Source: Magicicada septendecula (Eukaryota > Arthropoda > Insecta > Hemiptera > Cicadidae). From it: a stretch of DNA of 64,000 bases. This document shows positions 59,825 through 64,000 of this stretch, piece after piece. Position numbers and translations under genes: made by a program. How positions within the stretch are numbered: position 1 is the first letter of the stretch; the number at the start of each line of letters is the position of its first letter. Below the pieces are notes generated by a model. It saw only the letters and a program-made list of their open reading frames with translations. It was not told where the DNA came from and ran no database searches. Location: positions 350,549,111-350,613,110 of the forward strand of contig CM068367.1 of assembly GCA_034769895.1 (NCBI GenBank), read 5' to 3'.

Positions 59825-62133
59825 CAGTAGACTCTCGGCTATCCGACTCCCGACTATTCGACCTCCGGCCTATCCGACCCGCTCTACTAAAAAAAAAAAA
59901 GGTATTTTTTGAGTACGGTACGTATGCAGTATTTCCGATCTGATTACTAGCGCCTTCAAAAGTCATGTGAGCAATCCCGCCACGCGGGTGAAGGCGCTTA
60001 CGCGTGACTCACCAGTTACCAATACAGTACGCCAATTGATTCATGTTGTGACAGGAAAGTTTCGTGTTCCTACTTGAGTGAGTGTGTAATAGGTGCATCA
60101 GTCAGTCTGTATCCAGAAGTCAGTCCGTGCGGTTCAGTCGTTCGTGGATTTTTAATTTGTTATAAAGTGTGTATACAGTATTGTTGGTGGCTTTTATTTT
60201 TAAGTGAAATATGGGTGACAAACGAAAGAAAGTGGTAGTAACTTTGGAAGAAAAACTGCAAGCAATAAAAAGAATGGATTCTGGTGAGTCGGTAAACAAA
60301 ATTGCACTGGAGTTAGGAGTTGGAAAAACTACTGTGGGTGATTGGCGAAGAAATCGCGCAGAGATTGAAAAATGGTGTTCTAAGCAAGCAAGTGGCAGTG
60401 GTGTGAAAGTTAGAAAAACTATGCAAAAAGGAAAACATGTGGAAGTTGAAGAGGCTTTATATCTGTGGTATGAAAATGTGAGGGGGAAAGGATTGACGGT
60501 TTCAGGCCCCTTGCTCCAAGAAAAAGCGATTCAGTTTAAAAAACAGATCGAAGGGGACGATGGTGAGTTTACTGCCAGTGACGGGTGGCTTGATCGCTGG
60601 AAGAAACGTTTTGGTGTTCGTCAGATGTCGATTAGTGGTGAAGCATTGTCTGCTAATAAGGACGCTGTCCCTGACTTTAAAAAACACTTTTTTGACCTGC
60701 TTGATAAGGAAGGTATTTCCAGAGAAAAGTGTACAACTGTGATGAGACGGGTTTGAATTACCGTATGTTGCCGTCTAAAACACTAGCGTCTAAACTGGAA
60801 AAGGCCACACCAGGGTTCAAGAAGAGCAAGGACCGCGTTACAGTTTTAGCTTGTAGTAACACAACCGGAAACCACAAGTTGAGACTGATCTTGATTGGAA
60901 AATCTCGCAAGCCTAGGGCTTTTAAAAATCTTAAAGATTTAAGTTCTTTGCCCCTGCATTATACCCATCAAAAAAAGGTGTGGATGAATGGAGAAATTTT
61001 CAATAATTGGTTTGAACAGGAATTTGTGCCACAAGTTGAAAAACATTTAGCTGAAAACAATTTAACTAGGAAAGCAATCCTAGTTTTCGATAACGCTCCT
61101 TCACATCCAGCAAATGACCAATTAAATGTTACATCTATATGTCAGCCAATGGATCAGGGAGTGCTCCAAGCTTTGAAAAAGAAATATCGACGTAGGGTAC
61201 TAAGCTACACCATCGCGACAATTGATAATACAGAAGTTGCGACGGCACTAGAGTCAGTAGACATGCTTGACGTCATCAGATGGGTGTCCGAGGCATGGGA
61301 TGAAATTCCATCTTTAACACTTGTGCAATCGTGGAAAATTTTGCTGGGTCACAGAGCCAGTGATAAGTGGGAAGAGGTAGAACAGCAATGTGATGTGGAA
61401 AATGTAACTGATAACACTGCGCTTGTATCGCTGTTAGGAAAAGTTCCCGGATGTGAGGAAGCTTCATTGGAAGACATCACAGAATGGTTGGCAAAGGACA
61501 AAATCGAAGAAATTGCAGACGAAGATATTGTAGCGATGGTATTAAATGAACAGCCGATTGAAGAGGAACAAGGTGATGAACCCTCCGATCGTATAACTCA
61601 CTCCAAAGGCCTGAAGGCGATCGAGACGGCAGTGGAATACATTGGGCAGCAAGAAGAAGCAACACCAGCAGACATCATATGTTTACGTAAGTGGAAGGAT
61701 ATAGCGGTGAGGAAATTAATGCGAGGAAAGAAGCAGGTCTCAATTACAGACTTTTTCAAACCTTAGACAATGTAAGTTTCACTTGTTCTTTCATTATACA
61801 GTACGTAGTTTTAGGTTATTATAATTTGATTTATATTAACAACTAATTTGGTTGAAAGCTTTTGTATAAATTAAAACTCATAGTAAAACTCATTCAACTT
61901 ATTGTTAACTACACATTTTGTTTCGTCCTTCAAATAAAGGTTTTGTGAAAGATACTGTAGTTGCGAATTGATATGACGTACGCATCCAAATAGCAACAAG
62001 TACATTCAACGCAATAGGGTGGCGGTCATTGACCTTACAGAGGCTGGTATGCCTACGGCTCCGGTGTATCCGACTTTTTTGCTATCTGACCCGGCCGACC
62101 GCCACATTAGGTCGGATAGTTGAGAGTCTACTG
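59825..62133 (+). mobile_element. Tigger/pogo-type transposon
   Basis: The 2309-bp element has ends CAGTAGACTCTCGGCTATCC and, from the right reading inward, CAGTAGACTCTCAACTATCC, with TA on both sides. TATCCGAC is repeated in the subterminal part. It carries one CENP-B/jerky-type transposase gene with a frame lesion. Confidence 0.85.
60211..61766 (+). pseudogene. Tigger transposase (CENP-B DNA-binding, DDE), damaged
   Basis: The first 180 codons begin MGDKRKKVVVTLEEKLQAIK and hold a pipsqueak-like helix-turn-helix (residues 10-55) and a CENP-B-type second helix-turn-helix (SDGWLDRWKKRFGV). Near 60728 one base is missing; the frame then resumes as YNCDETGLNYR (first Asp at 60741), LVFDNAPSHP (second Asp at 61089) and QPMDQGVLQ (third Asp at 61152), ending VSITDFFKP. 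Only 20 residues separate the last two aspartates, about ten or more fewer than usual for pogo-type enzymes, so an internal in-frame deletion is likely. It is otherwise well preserved but not functional as it stands. Confidence 0.85.
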
Positions 62134-62135
62134 TA

Positions 62136-63325
62136 TTTAATTACTTTGGCTTCTCCAGGCCTTGGGTTATCTTCATTTATTTATTATTTTTCATTATTAC
62201 TCATTTGATGGTAGCTGATTAGTTAATTTATTCTTTAGAAATTTTGTTTTAATTTTATTGATGGGTAGAATTATATTATCTGAGTGATAGTCTCGGAAGT
62301 CGATCAACTGTCTTTTTAATTAGTTACTATTTATTAATTTTGATTGATAGTAAATTTATTCATTAGGTTTTCTTGGTCTTTTCTAGATTTATATCAACTG
62401 AACTGTCCTCATTCATGTATAACAATTGAGTCCTGAATCAACAAAAATCTCGCATTTTGTCGTCCATGACAACCAGTCTTCGTTCTGTTATTGGATAATA
62501 TTTGTTATCCTAGAGCCGTAATTAGAAAAAATGTTCTTGCACTTACTTAATAAAATACTCCCTTACTAAAATTACATTACATCATATAAAACTTTCACAT
62601 AATCTGTGTTATTAAACTATATACATTTTGCTATATTTTCTTCTTGATCTTCCTAGTCTAACAAGTATTATCTTCTATTTACAAAATACTAAATTTAGGC
62701 CTATTTGTTCTATTACATGTGTTATAATTTTTGTATTTTAAGTCACTTCTCCTTTTTATTAATTACTACTACTGCTTTAATTTAATTTATTATATTACAT
62801 TGAATGTTTTTACATTTTTTAGTTATTTAACTTTTCTGACCTGACCTCCTGTACAATGTGTCATTGGCTTATGGCCAATCATTCCATTTTTATTTCATCA
62901 TAATTTTAATTTATTATTATTTATTTTAGTATTGAACCCTTCATCTGTTTATAACATAATTACAATAACCCTTTGGCATCTTATCAACAATTATTGCCTT
63001 CCTCGCCAAGTTTACAAATATAATCTAACAATATCTCTATTATTTATTCAAAGTAAGTATCCAAATATTTACTCTTATAAAGTTTAACATGAATGAAATT
63101 AACATCAATTAATTGATGTTTTCTTAAAGCAATTGCTTCACACCTGCTACATACAAAATACAACATAAATACCATGAAAACAAAACAACATGATAAAACA
63201 TAATAACATGCACATGCACATTATGATAAAATATTAAATACCAATTAACCAGCCTACTCTCAGTTAATTAATTGATTAGTCTAAAAACTGTCTATAGTAT
63301 TTTCACCTTATTGGACACTATGTTT
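62136..63325. other. T-rich sequence, no gene seen
   Basis: AT-rich between Tigger and the LTR at the window edge. No exon, ORF or terminal repeat was noticed. Confidence 0.5.
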
Positions 63326-64000
63326 TGTAACGGTACAGAATTGTGAGCCACCCCAGTTTAATTTTATATTAATTCAAATCATCAATTCAGTTCAAGTATC
63401 AAATTGTTAATTTTCATCTGTGGGGAGCCCCAGGGCAACATACATTCAGTTAGCCTAAACAATTGCCAGACGTATTGCGTAACCGCCCAGCAGCAGGCTC
63501 TTTGTGAATCACAGTCTGCAGTTTGCCATCAGAGAGTGAACAGAAGTAAGCAGCATCAGACAGTAAAAAGTTCGTTAATTGAAAACAGTGGCCTCGGGCG
63601 TGCAAGATAGGCCTAAAGCCAAAAAGGCTTATCTAACAAAAACATAAAAAGTGTTACCATGCAATTTATGGCAGCATGGTCAAATAATTAAAAACATAAG
63701 AGTCCGAGTTATGTACGTCGCCGACTAAAAAAAAAAAGTTACGGGAGTGAGTTTCAAACACATGTGCAGTAAATAATGACGGACAATCAACAATAGTAAC
63801 GAGTTTTCAACATTCAGAACTGAAGTTTTGTGAGTCTGACTTAAAAAGTGACTAACATGTGGTGGTGAAATTGAGCGGATATCTGATCCAGATAAGTAAC
63901 AGTCAACAGTCAGAAATTTAAATAAGAATCGTTGACCATTCATGATTCATCCCATTCAAATAAAAGTTTGGAGTTTAAATCCAACAATGAGATCTCATAC
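63326..64000 (+). repeat. Partial LTR (E6) running off the window
   Basis: It starts TGTAACGGTACAG and carries CATCTGTGGGGAGCCCC about 90 bp in, matching the position and form of the block in the E1 and E3 LTRs. No G-rich tract precedes it, so it is a 5' LTR or a solo LTR in plus orientation. Its end and any internal region lie beyond the window. Confidence 0.5.

Overview
This is AT-rich eukaryotic nuclear DNA, most likely from an insect or other arthropod with a large, transposon-rich genome. The evidence is spliced exons with GT/AG borders and a mixture of LTR elements, Penelope-like, piggyBac, hAT, Tc1/Sailor, Tigger/pogo and mariner sequences. Nothing bacterial or viral was recognised, and the species cannot be named from the sequence.

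Host gene: three minus-strand exons (57779-57897, 35288-35521 and 3125-3578) have good splice sites and compatible phases (0 in; GA joined to C; GA joined to G; then a stop). They probably form the 3' part of one unrecognised gene with introns of about 22 kb and 32 kb. Almost everything else in the window is intronic transposon cargo.

Transposon cargo, left to right: a decayed ZMYM/hAT-like fossil (1-402); a 1.0-kb piggyBac derivative (4072-5073); an internally deleted Tc1-like element (6148-7206); LTR element E1 (8705-16932), which carries solo LTR E4 (14231-15318); a pogo-like MITE (19831-20607); a hAT element with an 8-bp duplication (21094-23194); a Sailor-like element with reconstructed DD82E spacing (about 29291-31755); LTR element E3 (37461-51280), whose 5' LTR is split by minus-strand LTR element E2 (37678-43705); two Penelope-like fold-backs with hammerhead-like motifs (53080-53658, 53973-54170); a mariner fossil; a nine-unit 158-bp minisatellite; a Tigger element (59825-62133); and the start of another LTR (63326 to the window end).

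The most interesting system is the E1/E2/E3 family. All three have TG...CA LTRs, 4-bp target duplications, a primer binding site, a G-rich polypurine tract and one gag-like ORF (coiled coil, no CCHC knuckle, ending DGG). None has a visible pol gene. Downstream of gag lies several kilobases of noncoding but conserved sequence. It contains a GC-richer domain of about 600 nt whose hairpins are kept by compensatory base changes between the copies, and a covarying UUCG-loop hairpin just before the polypurine tract. This looks like a conserved, structured RNA in a non-autonomous gag-only retrotransposon family.
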